Notes under the pieces: generated by a model | What the model was told of the DNA's origin: nothing | Databases searched by the model: none | The model's input: the letters and a program-made list of their open reading frames with translations, nothing else | Origin: Verrucomicrobiaceae bacterium | GTDB taxonomy: Bacteria; Verrucomicrobiota; Verrucomicrobiia; Verrucomicrobiales; Verrucomicrobiaceae | Direction: 5' to 3' | DNA: 64,000 bases | Assembly (NCBI GenBank): GCA_947507875.1 | Contig: CANNQP010000019.1 | Location: 1 to 64,000 of the forward strand | Shown: positions 55,379 through 64,000 of the stretch, piece after piece | Layout: each line of letters begins with the position of its first letter | Position numbering within the stretch: the stretch's first letter is position 1 | Translations under genes and position numbers: made by a program

Positions 55379-55981
55379 TTAGAGGACCTCCTTCGTGCTA
55401 GGGACGCCCGTGACGCGCGGGTCATGACGCGTTGCCATGTCCAAGGCGCGGGCGAGGCCTTTGAAGATCGCTTCCGCCATGTGGTGGGCATCTCGCCCAC
55501 GGCGGATCTCCACATGCAGCGTCGCCAGTAGGCTGGTAGCAAAAGCCCGCAGAAATTCCTCCACAAGCTGGTAGCTGAAGCGGTTCACTCCGCCAATGGC
55601 TTCGACGCGCTCTGGTGCTTGATAACTAAGAAACGAGCGACCGCTCAAGTCCAAGGCGACTTCGGCCAGGGTCTCATCCATGGGCAAGAGCCAGAAACCG
55701 TAACGCGTGATGCCCGCCTTGGTGCCTAGAGCCTCACGAAAGCATTGGCCTAGCACGATGCCGGTGTCCTCTACGGTGTGGTGGTAGTCCACTTGAATGT
55801 CACCGATGACTTTGACCTTCAAGTCGAAGAGCCCATGCTTTGCGAACAGTGTCAGCATGTGATCAAAGAAAGGGACGCCCGTGTCGATCTGTGATGTGCC
55901 GGAGCCATCGACATTCAATTCGATCTGAATGTCAGTCTCGGCTGTCTTGCGGTGCTGGGAGGCGGTGCGGGGTGTTTGCAT
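55379..55981 (-). CDS. hisB: Imidazoleglycerol-phosphate dehydratase
   Basis: A 200-aa HisB of the monofunctional type (no phosphatase half), dehydrating imidazoleglycerol phosphate to imidazoleacetol phosphate in histidine synthesis. Manganese-ligand motifs are [24 protein letters not shown] and [11 protein letters not shown]. The ATG at 55981 was used; a TTG codon precedes it. The gene is followed by hisH within 3 bp. Confidence 0.95.
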   Translation of the reverse strand: MQTPRTASQHRKTAETDIQIELNVDGSGTSQIDTGVPFFDHMLTLFAKHGLFDLKVKVIGDIQVDYHHTVEDTGIVLGQCFREALGTKAGITRYGFWLLPMDETLAEVALDLSGRSFLSYQAPERVEAIGGVNRFSYQLVEEFLRAFATSLLATLHVEIRRGRDAHHMAEAIFKGLARALDMATRHDPRVTGVPSTKEVL

Positions 55982-56077
55982 CAAGGTGAGAGGAACGTCC
56001 TTAGCTTAGCCCTGAAACCCAGGGTGGGTCAAACTTGCGTCTGGAGATCGTGAAATTAGCATGGCCGTCGAACAGAC

Positions 56078-58063
56078 TCAAAGAAGCGTGTCGTAGGCCC
56101 GGCCTTCCTTCTTGTCATAAAAGTTCATGAAGGCCCGGTTCACCACCAAGTAGCCTCCGGGTGTCGGATAGTCACCCGTGAAGTACCAGTCACCAAAGCT
56201 CGCCTTGCCTTCGGTATCCAGGGCCGCGTGCAGGCCGGGTACGGTTTGGAAGATCACCTTCACTTCGCCGCGCCAAGGTGTCCGGGATGGATAGACTAAC
56301 TGCGCGACCTTGGTGGAGATTTCCTCATCGCTGAAGGGCGCATACACTGCCTTCACCGCATTGAACATGTTCTGCTGGGGTTTTTTCAGCTCCGCCTCAC
56401 AGGCCTCATAGGTTTCGCGCAGTACATGCCTCATGCCGCGCTCTTTCAAAAGCTCGACGGCTGCCTGGAAGGCGATGAATTTACCCAGCTCTGACATGTC
56501 AATGCCATAGCAGTCTGGATAGCGAATCTGGGGTGCTGTGGAGAGCACCACGATACGCTTCGGATTTGTCCGCGCTAGGATGCGCAGCAGTGAGGTCTTT
56601 AGCGTGGTGCCACGCACGATGCTATCATCGATCACCACTAGGTTGTCGCGCTCTGTCACCACTCCATAAGTGATGTCGTAAACGCTCGATACCAATTCAT
56701 CCCGTCCCGTTTCCGAGGCAATGAAGGTGCGCATTTTGATGTCTTTGAGCGCGATCTTTTCGGATCGAGGCCAGTTTCTTAGGACGAGATCGTCCAGCTT
56801 GGCTTCGTCAAATTCTCCGCGCGTGAGCATCTCTCGCAGGGCGTCTTTGACCGCTACGCGTCGGCTTTTTCGCAAGCCATCAAGGAAACCAAAGTAGGCT
56901 GTCTCTGCCGTGTTCGGGATAAAACTAAGCACCGTGTGCTCGAAGTCATTGTCGATTGCCTCGATGACTTGTCCTACCAGTTGCTCGCCCAGTTGCTTCC
57001 GCTGCCGGTAGATTTGTGAGTCATTGCCCCGGGAGAAGTAGATGCGCTCAAAGGAGCAGGGCTTGTATTCCCGAGGCTCGGTAAAGCGCTCCATCGTGAG
57101 CGTGCCGCAGCTTTTCATCACAGCCACATGCGCTGGCGGAAGTTCCATCACTTCTTCCTCGGATACTTCTAGCACCGACATGAGCGCTACGCGCTCGGAA
57201 GCAAAGGCGAGTAGCTCTTCGTCTTCGTAATACCAGCATGGGCGGATACCGCTCGGGTCACGCATCACAAAGAGATCGCCACTGCCGATCACGCCCACGA
57301 TGGCATAGCCGCCATCCCAGATGTGGGCCGAGCGCCTCACTACCTCAGCTACGTCGAGCCGTTGGCTAATGTGGTCGGGGATTTCTTCCCCCGGCACGCC
57401 ACTGTCTCGCAGGTCGTGATAGAGCTGCGTGTGCGCCTCATCCAGCTGAAAGCCGATCTCTTCCAGCACGCTCTGTGTGTCAGTGCCAAAAACGGGGTGC
57501 TGGCCGCGCTGCATCATGACCCGATTCAGTTCACTGGAATTCGTCAGGTTAAAGTTGCCCATCACCATGAGGCTGCGGGTGGGCCAAGTCGTACGGCGCA
57601 CGTAAGGATGTAAGCAGGCCTTACCCAGTCCACCTGAGGTTCCATAGCGCAAGTGGCCGATGTTGATTTCCCCTGCCAAATCAAACTCACGTTTGATCGC
57701 CTCTGGATCTTCCTCAAAGGGCAGGTGTTCGACTCCGGTCGAGTGCCGTTCCTCCTTCCTTTCTGCATCGATCTTGCGTGCGATGCGTTTGTAGCTTTTG
57801 CGAATGCCGTTGAAGACCTCTCCCATTTGTTCCACCGAAACGTCAAAGCGCTCACGAAACAGGTAAGGTGAACCTGGTGGCATGTTGAGTTTGCAGCAGC
57901 CAATGCCGATGCCGTCCTGTCCGCGATTGCGCTGTTTCGCCATCAGCGCAGACAGAACGTTAAAGCCGTGCAAGGCCGTTCCATAGGTGTCCTGGTAGTA
58001 GGCCAGCGGCTTTTTCAGGCGCACAACGGCAAGGCCGCATTCGTGTCGGATAGGATCGCTCAT
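56078..58063 (-). CDS. purF: Amidophosphoribosyltransferase, long form
   Basis: A 661-aa PurF that makes phosphoribosylamine from PRPP and glutamine, the first step of purine synthesis. The nucleophile Cys9 in HECGLAVV sits after an eight-residue leader, like the propeptide of B. subtilis PurF. The PRPP loop is VVIDDSIVRGTT (near 475). Compared with the usual 480-510 residues it has an inserted charged stretch (about 85-130) and a long C-terminus, as in the large Bacteroidetes-type enzymes. The insert follows the glutaminase start and may form a helical arm. Confidence 0.88.
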   Translation of the reverse strand: MSDPIRHECGLAVVRLKKPLAYYQDTYGTALHGFNVLSALMAKQRNRGQDGIGIGCCKLNMPPGSPYLFRERFDVSVEQMGEVFNGIRKSYKRIARKIDAERKEERHSTGVEHLPFEEDPEAIKREFDLAGEINIGHLRYGTSGGLGKACLHPYVRRTTWPTRSLMVMGNFNLTNSSELNRVMMQRGQHPVFGTDTQSVLEEIGFQLDEAHTQLYHDLRDSGVPGEEIPDHISQRLDVAEVVRRSAHIWDGGYAIVGVIGSGDLFVMRDPSGIRPCWYYEDEELLAFASERVALMSVLEVSEEEVMELPPAHVAVMKSCGTLTMERFTEPREYKPCSFERIYFSRGNDSQIYRQRKQLGEQLVGQVIEAIDNDFEHTVLSFIPNTAETAYFGFLDGLRKSRRVAVKDALREMLTRGEFDEAKLDDLVLRNWPRSEKIALKDIKMRTFIASETGRDELVSSVYDITYGVVTERDNLVVIDDSIVRGTTLKTSLLRILARTNPKRIVVLSTAPQIRYPDCYGIDMSELGKFIAFQAAVELLKERGMRHVLRETYEACEAELKKPQQNMFNAVKAVYAPFSDEEISTKVAQLVYPSRTPWRGEVKVIFQTVPGLHAALDTEGKASFGDWYFTGDYPTPGGYLVVNRAFMNFYDKKEGRAYDTLL

Positions 58064-58324
58064 TCAGGAAAAGGGAGCGGCCATCCTTGGCAGTGATTCC
58101 TGCAAGCGCAAGAGGCGAGGCAGTAGAGTCGCTTGATCGTTCAATTCGACGCGTTTGGCTCTGACTCTTTCATCATTCCGTCGGATAGTTGGTTTTCTGT
58201 CCCAAAAACTTCTAAGAGGTGGCCTTGGCTGCTTCTTCAAAGCTAGGGCTTTGCCTTCGAAATCAGTCTTTTGCTAGATGTATCTGCGGTCTGTCTCCCG
58301 GGGCATCAACGGCAGTGAAGGAAC

Positions 58325-59773
58325 TTAGGCCAATAGCTCGCTGACGATGCGCGCTTGGGGGTTTTCGACCAAAACTTGGTCAGTGCCATTGCGTTTGTAG
58401 CTGAGCGTTTTGGCGTCGAGCCCGAACAGGTGGAGCAGGGTGGCATGGTAATCGTAATGGTTGACGACATCTTTCACCGCATGGTGGCCAAATTCATCGG
58501 TAGCCCCATGAACATGGCCGGCGCGGAATCCACCACCAGCGACCCACATGCTGAAACCGTACGTGTTGTGGTCACGACCAACATTCGCACGCCCTTTGGC
58601 TCCAGCTCGATTTTGGATGACTGGCAAGCGCCCCATTTCGCCCCCCCAGTGCACTATCGTGGTGTCCAGAAGGCCACGCTGCTTGAGGTCTAGGACAAGA
58701 GCTGCGGCGGGCTGATCGACCTGGAGGCAGGCCGTGGGCAGGCCCGTGAGGATGCTGCTATGGTGATCCCAGGTCTGATTGCCCGTAAAAAGGGACACAA
58801 AGCGGACTCCACGCTCGATCAGTCGGCGGGCGATGAGGCAACGTTTACCAAATTCTTCAGTGGGAGCTTTGTCGATTCCGTAAAGTTTAAGTGTGGCCTG
58901 GCTTTCCTGGGAGATGTCGAGGGCTTCCTTGGCGGCGGTCTGCATCCGGGCGGCTAGCTCGAAGCTTTGGATGCGTGCTTCGAGATCGGTTTCCCCAGGG
59001 TGGAAATCAGCGTGTTCCCGATTGAGGCGCTGAACGAAATTCAAGTAGCGATTCTGGGCTTCGCCGCGAAGAGATATCGGCGGATCGAGGTTGAGAATAC
59101 GGGGTTCTTTGGAACGAACGACGGTGCCTTGGTAGAGGGAGGGAAGCCAGCCATTGGAGAAGTTATCCACCCCGAGCACAGGCAATCCACGTGGGTCGGT
59201 GAGAGCGACGTAGGATGGCAGGTCCTGGTTTTCGCTACCGAGGCCGTAGGTGATCCAGCTTCCCAGGGTAGGACGACCACCAACGATTTGGCCGTTCATG
59301 AGGGCATAAATAGACTGGCCGTGGTTGTTCACGCCAGTGTGCATCGAGCGGATGAGCGTCATCTCATCGGCGATGCTGCCCATGTAGGGAATAAGGTCGC
59401 TCATTTCGATGCCGCTCTGGCCTCGCGGGCGAAATTTCCACTGCGGTCCCATGACTTCACGGCTCGCACCGGCAGCATCGTCATACTTAACCTCGCCAGG
59501 AAAGTCTTTGCCATCCAGGCGAATGAGTTCTGGCTTTGGCTCAAACAGATCAATGTGGCTAGGTCCACCCTGCATGAACATCGATATCATGGCCTTAGCG
59601 CGACCGAAATGATGCGCTGGCTTGGGGGTGAGATCGTGATGCTGCCCACCGCCCGCTAGCGCAGGATTGGCCAGAAGACCTTCTTTCTGGAGCAGGGTAG
59701 CAAGGGCAATGCCACCTACACCATAGGCTCCATGAAGAAAAGTTCGGCGATCGAGGCGGTTTGACATAAACAT
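58325..59773 (-). CDS. DUF1501 family protein
   Basis: A 482-aa DUF1501 protein, the second in this window. Its twin-arginine-like signal is RRTFLHGAYGVGGIALATLL. Family blocks are AMISMFMQGGPSHIDLFEPKP, MNGQIVGGRPTLGSWITYGLG, HWGGEMGRL and GRDHNTYGFSMWVAGGGFRAG. Start at 59773 or, two codons later, 59767. It stands alone with 260 bp of plain intergenic sequence on each side. Function unknown. Confidence 0.92.
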   Translation of the reverse strand: MFMSNRLDRRTFLHGAYGVGGIALATLLQKEGLLANPALAGGGQHHDLTPKPAHHFGRAKAMISMFMQGGPSHIDLFEPKPELIRLDGKDFPGEVKYDDAAGASREVMGPQWKFRPRGQSGIEMSDLIPYMGSIADEMTLIRSMHTGVNNHGQSIYALMNGQIVGGRPTLGSWITYGLGSENQDLPSYVALTDPRGLPVLGVDNFSNGWLPSLYQGTVVRSKEPRILNLDPPISLRGEAQNRYLNFVQRLNREHADFHPGETDLEARIQSFELAARMQTAAKEALDISQESQATLKLYGIDKAPTEEFGKRCLIARRLIERGVRFVSLFTGNQTWDHHSSILTGLPTACLQVDQPAAALVLDLKQRGLLDTTIVHWGGEMGRLPVIQNRAGAKGRANVGRDHNTYGFSMWVAGGGFRAGHVHGATDEFGHHAVKDVVNHYDYHATLLHLFGLDAKTLSYKRNGTDQVLVENPQARIVSELLA

Positions 59774-60038
59774 CGCCTTATACGCAGGTTTTCGATGGCT
59801 TCCTTCCGGGCAAGCGGGCTAGGTCACACGAAGATGCAAAGCCCGCGCAAAGGTGCAGGTACTCGTCCAGCACGGCTTTTGCGTTGAGTTAGAAAAGAGT
59901 CATTCAGGCTGAGGAGGTCATGCTAGCATGTGTTTTTCATTCCTTTTGGCAGCGGATTGATTTCAAATTGGACTTTTGCTTTGGGAAAAACATAATCGCG
60001 CACCTTTGTTCTAGGTCGTTCTCTGCTTTTCATTCCCC

Positions 60039-60545
60039 ATGCACCGCTACCCCCAAGTCTTCGCCCTGATCGCCTTGCCTGCATTGCTGGTTTCTTGCCA
60101 AAATGGAAAGCTCCCCCTTGGCGGCGGAAGTGGTGTGGAAGATCCTTATGTGTCGAGTTATCCCTCTGACGGAGGATACAATCCCTATCCCAACCAACCA
60201 GGCCGAGTTGCAGGCCGAGTGTCCGAACCCAGCTACGAGACGCCAGTCGCACCTGCGGAGGCAGACCCCTATGCCTTTCATGCGCCATCGAATGCGTCCA
60301 GTGGCAGCGTGAGAACCTCACCCCCGATCTCCTCAACACCGGTCAAAAGCACAGGCTCTAGCCGACCAAAAGGCACGGTCGCCAACAAGACGACCGCAGC
60401 GAAAGCCTCCTCCTACAAGGTATCCAAGGGGGATACGCTCTATGGCATCGCTTTGAAAAACAAAACGACAGTCGCCAAGCTGAAGTCATTGAATGGACTT
60501 TCGTCAGATCTGATTCGCCCAGGGCAAAGACTAAAATTGAGATAA
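60039..60545 (+). CDS. LysM-domain lipoprotein
   Basis: A 168-aa lipoprotein (lipobox LLVSC) with a low-complexity Pro/Ser/Tyr middle and a C-terminal LysM domain (about 123-168: YKVSKGDTLYGIALKNKTTV, LSSDLIRPGQRLKL) that binds N-acetylglucosamine in peptidoglycan. Probably ties the outer membrane to the cell wall. The epimerase gene follows after 18 bp. Confidence 0.88.
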   Translation: MHRYPQVFALIALPALLVSCQNGKLPLGGGSGVEDPYVSSYPSDGGYNPYPNQPGRVAGRVSEPSYETPVAPAEADPYAFHAPSNASSGSVRTSPPISSTPVKSTGSSRPKGTVANKTTAAKASSYKVSKGDTLYGIALKNKTTVAKLKSLNGLSSDLIRPGQRLKLR

Positions 60546-60563
60546 GAAAGCGTATGCATTCAA

Positions 60564-61610
60564 ATGCTCAACTTGGGTGCCATGGACGATTGTCCGACTA
60601 ATGAATTCGAACTGGAGGAGTGTCTGAGTCGGCCTCCAACCCAGGTGATCGAGATGATGAAGCGGTTGCCGGGGGATTTGATTTTTCTAGGAGCAGGCGG
60701 AAAAATGGGGCCGTCCATGGCTAGGATGGCGCGACGCGCCACGGATGCAGCTGGGATTCCAAGGCGTATTCTGGCCGTATCACGTTTTCAAAACTCAGCG
60801 GATCGACAGAGGCTGGAAGAACATGGCGTCGAGACGTTGAGCGTGGATTTATTAAAGCCGGGGGCGCTGGAGTCGCTGCCTGACGCGGAAAATATCATCT
60901 ACCTGGCAGGCATGAAGTTTGGTTCGACAGGCCAGGAGCCGCTGACGTGGGCCATGAATGCATGGCTTCCTGGTTTGGTCTGTCGCCGATATCCCCGCAG
61001 CCGTATGGTCGCTTTTTCGACAGGGAATGTTTACGGCATGGTTCCCGTCAGCAGCTCAGGAAGTCTTGAAACGGACCCGCCCAATCCTATGGGGGAGTAT
61101 GCTCAGAGTTGCCTGGGGAGAGAACGAATTTTCCAATATGCTGCGCTCTCTGAGGGGGTGCGTGTGGCCATCATTCGACTCAATTATGCCTGCGATTTGC
61201 GCTACGGAGTGCTCGTGGATATTGCCAACCGAATCTTAGCCGGTGAGCCTTTGGACATCACGGTGAATGCGTTTAACATCATTTGGCAGGCAGACGCGAA
61301 CGCGATGTCTCTCCTTTGCCTAGACTTAGCAAGCAGCCCCGCGTTCATAGCCAATTTATCAGGCACTGAGAAGATTTCAGTTTTGGATTCAGCCCGATTC
61401 TACGCGAGAGCCTACGGCAAGGAAATCCACGCAAAAAACCACGACAGCGGGTTGGCGCTCCTTACGGATGCCAGCGCGCTTCTACGGCAGCTGTCTTACA
61501 CCCCCATGGAAAATGAAAAGCTGAAGCAATGGGTAGCGGAATGGATTTGGAGAGGTGGTCAGACCCTTTGTAAACCGACAGGATTCGAGAAAGTGGATGG
61601 CTCTTACTGA
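60564..61610 (+). CDS. NAD-dependent epimerase/dehydratase family protein
   Basis: A 348-aa Rossmann-fold short-chain dehydrogenase. The glycine motif is FLGAGGKMGPS (near residue 36). The usual YxxxK active site is not obvious (YAQSCLGRE lies where it would be), so the protein may not be a classic sugar epimerase. Acts on an NAD(P)-bound substrate, probably sugar-related. First Met at 60564; a start further downstream (MKRLPGDL) is possible. Confidence 0.78.
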   Translation: MLNLGAMDDCPTNEFELEECLSRPPTQVIEMMKRLPGDLIFLGAGGKMGPSMARMARRATDAAGIPRRILAVSRFQNSADRQRLEEHGVETLSVDLLKPGALESLPDAENIIYLAGMKFGSTGQEPLTWAMNAWLPGLVCRRYPRSRMVAFSTGNVYGMVPVSSSGSLETDPPNPMGEYAQSCLGRERIFQYAALSEGVRVAIIRLNYACDLRYGVLVDIANRILAGEPLDITVNAFNIIWQADANAMSLLCLDLASSPAFIANLSGTEKISVLDSARFYARAYGKEIHAKNHDSGLALLTDASALLRQLSYTPMENEKLKQWVAEWIWRGGQTLCKPTGFEKVDGSY

Positions 61611-61871
61611 AGGGCGGCTCGAATTAATATTATATAGAAATAATAGTTTCAGTGGCAGGCTAGTAATCTAAAATACTTCATTCTCTGAGTTTTAACATGG
61701 TTCTAGCCTTCTCAAAATGAAGAAATTTGATCCATTCTTGCCCGAAAAAAAGATTGCTCTTGATGGGCATTTTCGATTATTGATTAAATTTATTCGATCA
61801 AACAGATGCTAACCTGCTATGTAACTGCGTTTCGTGGTGGGTTTCTTTCCGTTACTCCAATGTCTACAACT

Positions 61872-63140
61872 ATGAAATCAATCCTCTATTCGCAGCTTAG
61901 CGTAATTCTGATGAGCGGCATCTATGCTGATGCTTCCTCCGCATTGCCGCGCCTTTTGAATCATGGTGCCATGCCGGTCGGAATGGAACAAACTTGCCTT
62001 GGAACGGTTATTTCGCAGTCGGTTGCGGGTAAAAATCAGCAGGTTAGCGGTGCTTCTAGTCTCGAAATTCCATTGGGAAAATCTGAATTGTTTTACAAAT
62101 TCAGTGAACCTACTCAGTTTCGTTCAGTCGCATTCACGCAGTTAGGAGTGGAGGGTGTGGTTCACGCTTTTGCGAGTCTTGATGGAGTTCGGTGGGACGA
62201 AGTTACCTCGGCAAAAATCTCGAAAGGTAACCTCAAGGTGAGCTTGGATAAAGTTAGCCGATATGGTTCCTACCTAAAGCTTGAATTCAACGCTTCTCAT
62301 TCAGGTCAAATTGTCACACCGATGGTGCAGACGACGCGGCATGATTCTGATTATGTCGTGAAGCAGACTGGTAATGATCGTCAAACCGTCAATTTCGCTA
62401 CTGGGTTAGGTGGTGCTCGAATCATTTACTCTACGGCCACGACTAGTTCAGGTTCTATGGTGAGTGCTCTGGTGAGTTTTGATGCCACGGTTCGAAAAGA
62501 TCATTTTTTAGTCTATGACCTCAATGACTCGAGGGAGATTAACGGTCTTTCGTTTGCTGGTACGGAAGGCTTTGACTCGATCGAAATTTACTCAGGGTCT
62601 AAGTTGCCTGAGAATGAAGACTGGAAAGGTCGTCTTTCACTCTCCACTGAGGCTGTAAAGGCAATGGCCCTCGTCGCTCAAGTGAAATCGAGCACTCAAC
62701 CCGTTGAGTGTAAATTCACGAGCCCAATTGCCGCTCGTTATGTTGTCATGAAGCTTCACACGTCATCGGACGCGAAGTTGGCTCGCCTTATTGGACTTTC
62801 TATCTCGGGTGATGCCACGGTTGCCAAGTTGGTCAAAGGCTCCCAGCAATCGGTTGATGCTGGATTGATCCATTCGAAAAAGTCCTCCGTTGAGGTTTCT
62901 GCTCAACATGAGGAGATTCAAGAAGTGGCCTTCAAATCTTCTCCGGCAGTGTTCGCCTGGGATCTCGAAAGAAACCTGAACGCCAATCTCATGGCCGGTT
63001 CTTCTGCACAATCTCGGACTTGGATGAATGCGTCAACTTCATCGGCATCCATCCGTGGCAGGCGTGCGAATGCAGAGAATGCTACCGATCCAGTCGCGCT
63101 GGAAATTTTGCGCTGTGATTTTGTCAGTGAGCAACCTTAA
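61872..63140 (+). CDS. Exported discoidin-like protein, unknown
   Basis: A 422-aa secreted protein with signal MKSILYSQLSVILMSGIYADASS. It appears to contain two discoidin/F5-8-type beta-sandwiches, each ending in a similar motif (YGSYLKLEFNAS; ARYVVMKLHTSS), joined by a linker, with a final polar tail of about 90 residues. The DNA is much richer in A and T than the rest of the window. An Ig-repeat gene follows 48 bp later and the two may form an operon. Start chosen at the signal peptide; the frame is open from 61806. Confidence 0.65.
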   Translation: MKSILYSQLSVILMSGIYADASSALPRLLNHGAMPVGMEQTCLGTVISQSVAGKNQQVSGASSLEIPLGKSELFYKFSEPTQFRSVAFTQLGVEGVVHAFASLDGVRWDEVTSAKISKGNLKVSLDKVSRYGSYLKLEFNASHSGQIVTPMVQTTRHDSDYVVKQTGNDRQTVNFATGLGGARIIYSTATTSSGSMVSALVSFDATVRKDHFLVYDLNDSREINGLSFAGTEGFDSIEIYSGSKLPENEDWKGRLSLSTEAVKAMALVAQVKSSTQPVECKFTSPIAARYVVMKLHTSSDAKLARLIGLSISGDATVAKLVKGSQQSVDAGLIHSKKSSVEVSAQHEEIQEVAFKSSPAVFAWDLERNLNANLMAGSSAQSRTWMNASTSSASIRGRRANAENATDPVALEILRCDFVSEQP

Positions 63141-63188
63141 TTTGTAAATGGCTGTAATCATCACCATTCACACAACCTTCTTTACCAA

Positions 63189-64000
63189 GTGAACACGAAG
63201 ATCTTCGCCCTACTGACATTTTTACTGCTTCCTCTTTACGGGAGCTTGCATGCTCAAATGACGGTATCTGCGCCATCTGATCCAAAGGGAATTACCAATC
63301 CTATTGTTGAAGATGGTCATCCTAATTGTGAATTGAATCTATCCGTTGAGATCACGGGTGGCGCTGCGCCCTACACTTACAGATGGATGCGTGGGGCGAC
63401 TCAAGTTTCGACTTCCGCTAACTTGGTGATTCGACCTTCTAGTTTGGCTAACCAAGGAACATACACTTGCATTGTAAGAGATAGTGCTGGAATCACAGTG
63501 ACCAGTCCTCCGTCTCGAGTCACAGTTTTGAATATTAGTGATTCCAATTCTCTTGCGATCGTTGGCCAGGCGGCGACGACGATGACAGTTGTTGCGCAAT
63601 CCCCCTCAACCTTGGCTTATCGTTGGCACAGAATGGTTGGAGACACGGAAACTCCGATTAGCACTACGGATACAAAATACGCTGGAGCCACGTCAGCTAC
63701 CTTGACCATCAGAAATGTTTCTGAAGCGGATGCAACGACCTATTTTTGCAAGGTTTTTGCAAATGGATATTCTATGGATTCTGGTGTGAGAAGGTTGGTT
63801 GTGGTGCCTGCGCCAACTTCTAAAATCGTTTCTGCGGATGATCCTGTTGAATTGGAAGTCAGTCCTGTCGGGGCAACGCCAAGCATTTTGTCTGGAATGA
63901 CCTACGAATGGAGACGCGGCACGACGGTTGTAGGCAACACAAATGTTCTTTCGTTCCAAAATGTAACGAATGCGAACGCAGGTGATTACACTTGTGTGGT
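63189..64000 (+). CDS. Exported Ig-repeat protein, partial (runs off window end)
   Basis: At least 270 residues, cut by the window end. A GTG start at 63189 gives VNTKIFALLTFLLLPLYGSLHAQ as a signal peptide. Three tandem Ig-like domains follow, each with the pattern YRWxRG...GTYTCxV (ANQGTYTCIVRD, ADATTYFCKVFA, ANAGDYTCVV). Proteins with such arrays in Verrucomicrobia are large adhesin-like surface proteins. No Shine-Dalgarno precedes the GTG. Confidence 0.8.
   Translation, partial: MNTKIFALLTFLLLPLYGSLHAQMTVSAPSDPKGITNPIVEDGHPNCELNLSVEITGGAAPYTYRWMRGATQVSTSANLVIRPSSLANQGTYTCIVRDSAGITVTSPPSRVTVLNISDSNSLAIVGQAATTMTVVAQSPSTLAYRWHRMVGDTETPISTTDTKYAGATSATLTIRNVSEADATTYFCKVFANGYSMDSGVRRLVVVPAPTSKIVSADDPVELEVSPVGATPSILSGMTYEWRRGTTVVGNTNVLSFQNVTNANAGDYTCV

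Overview
The window reads as chromosomal DNA of a Verrucomicrobiota bacterium, probably Verrucomicrobiaceae close to Prosthecobacter. The genus is inferred. The phylum-level call rests on several families that are characteristic of the Planctomycetes-Verrucomicrobia group: a DUF1549/DUF1553 protein, two DUF1501 proteins, a DUF1552 protein, two very large PVC-type CxxCH haem proteins, FG-GAP and Ig-type surface proteins, and many signal-peptide hypotheticals. Most genes lack a recognisable Shine-Dalgarno sequence, so a perfect one stands out where it occurs (infC). No CRISPR array, prophage or replication origin was seen.

0-14 kb: a YhcH-family protein diverges from a PdeM-like phosphoesterase. 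These are followed by a DUF1549/DUF1553 protein, an overlapping trpC-menD pair, a secreted esterase, and an ammonium transporter (amt) behind a near-perfect sigma-54 promoter. Next come a DUF1552 protein, a NupC-type nucleoside transporter, and a leftward cluster with a squalene-cyclase-like repeat protein and a YdjY-domain protein. 14-26 kb: DUF456, DUF429 and a 1035-aa PVC haem protein, then infC starting at a rare AUU codon, a DUF1501 protein, a fused DNA exonuclease-ATP-dependent ligase, a CAU tRNA and a fused NadD-like/NAD-kinase protein. PdeM and Exo-Lig belong to the ligase-associated repair set usually encoded with an Lhr-type helicase. Here they lie about 20 kb apart and no helicase is in view.

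26-42 kb is mostly secreted or surface proteins: a C39-like peptidase, two FG-GAP propeller proteins, an LMW phosphatase, an NPCBM PVC haem protein of 1182 aa, and a two-haem-site protein fused to an FGE-like fold. It ends with a two-gene unit made of a tandem ModA-like binding protein rich in cysteine and a membrane-anchored CxC protein. 42.4-44.1 kb holds a tRNA-Arg followed by a mosaic of REP-like palindromes with an IS200-type TnpA between inverted repeats.

44-60 kb returns to housekeeping: glyS, a DUF3604 protein, a tightly overlapping protease/lipoprotein operon, pfkA, a CPA2 antiporter with an outer-membrane porin, hisB-hisH with a possible 48-aa membrane protein, a long-form purF and a second DUF1501 protein. 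From 60 kb there are a LysM lipoprotein and an NAD-dependent epimerase. From about 61.6 kb the sequence becomes visibly more AT-rich and encodes exported discoidin-like and Ig-like proteins, the last cut by the window end.

The items most worth a second look are the NadD-NadK fusion, the Exo-Ligase fusion, the Cys-rich double-ModA/CxC pair, the AUU start of infC, the sigma-54 promoter of amt and the inverted-repeat-flanked TnpA. All functions are assigned by reading motifs; no database search was run.
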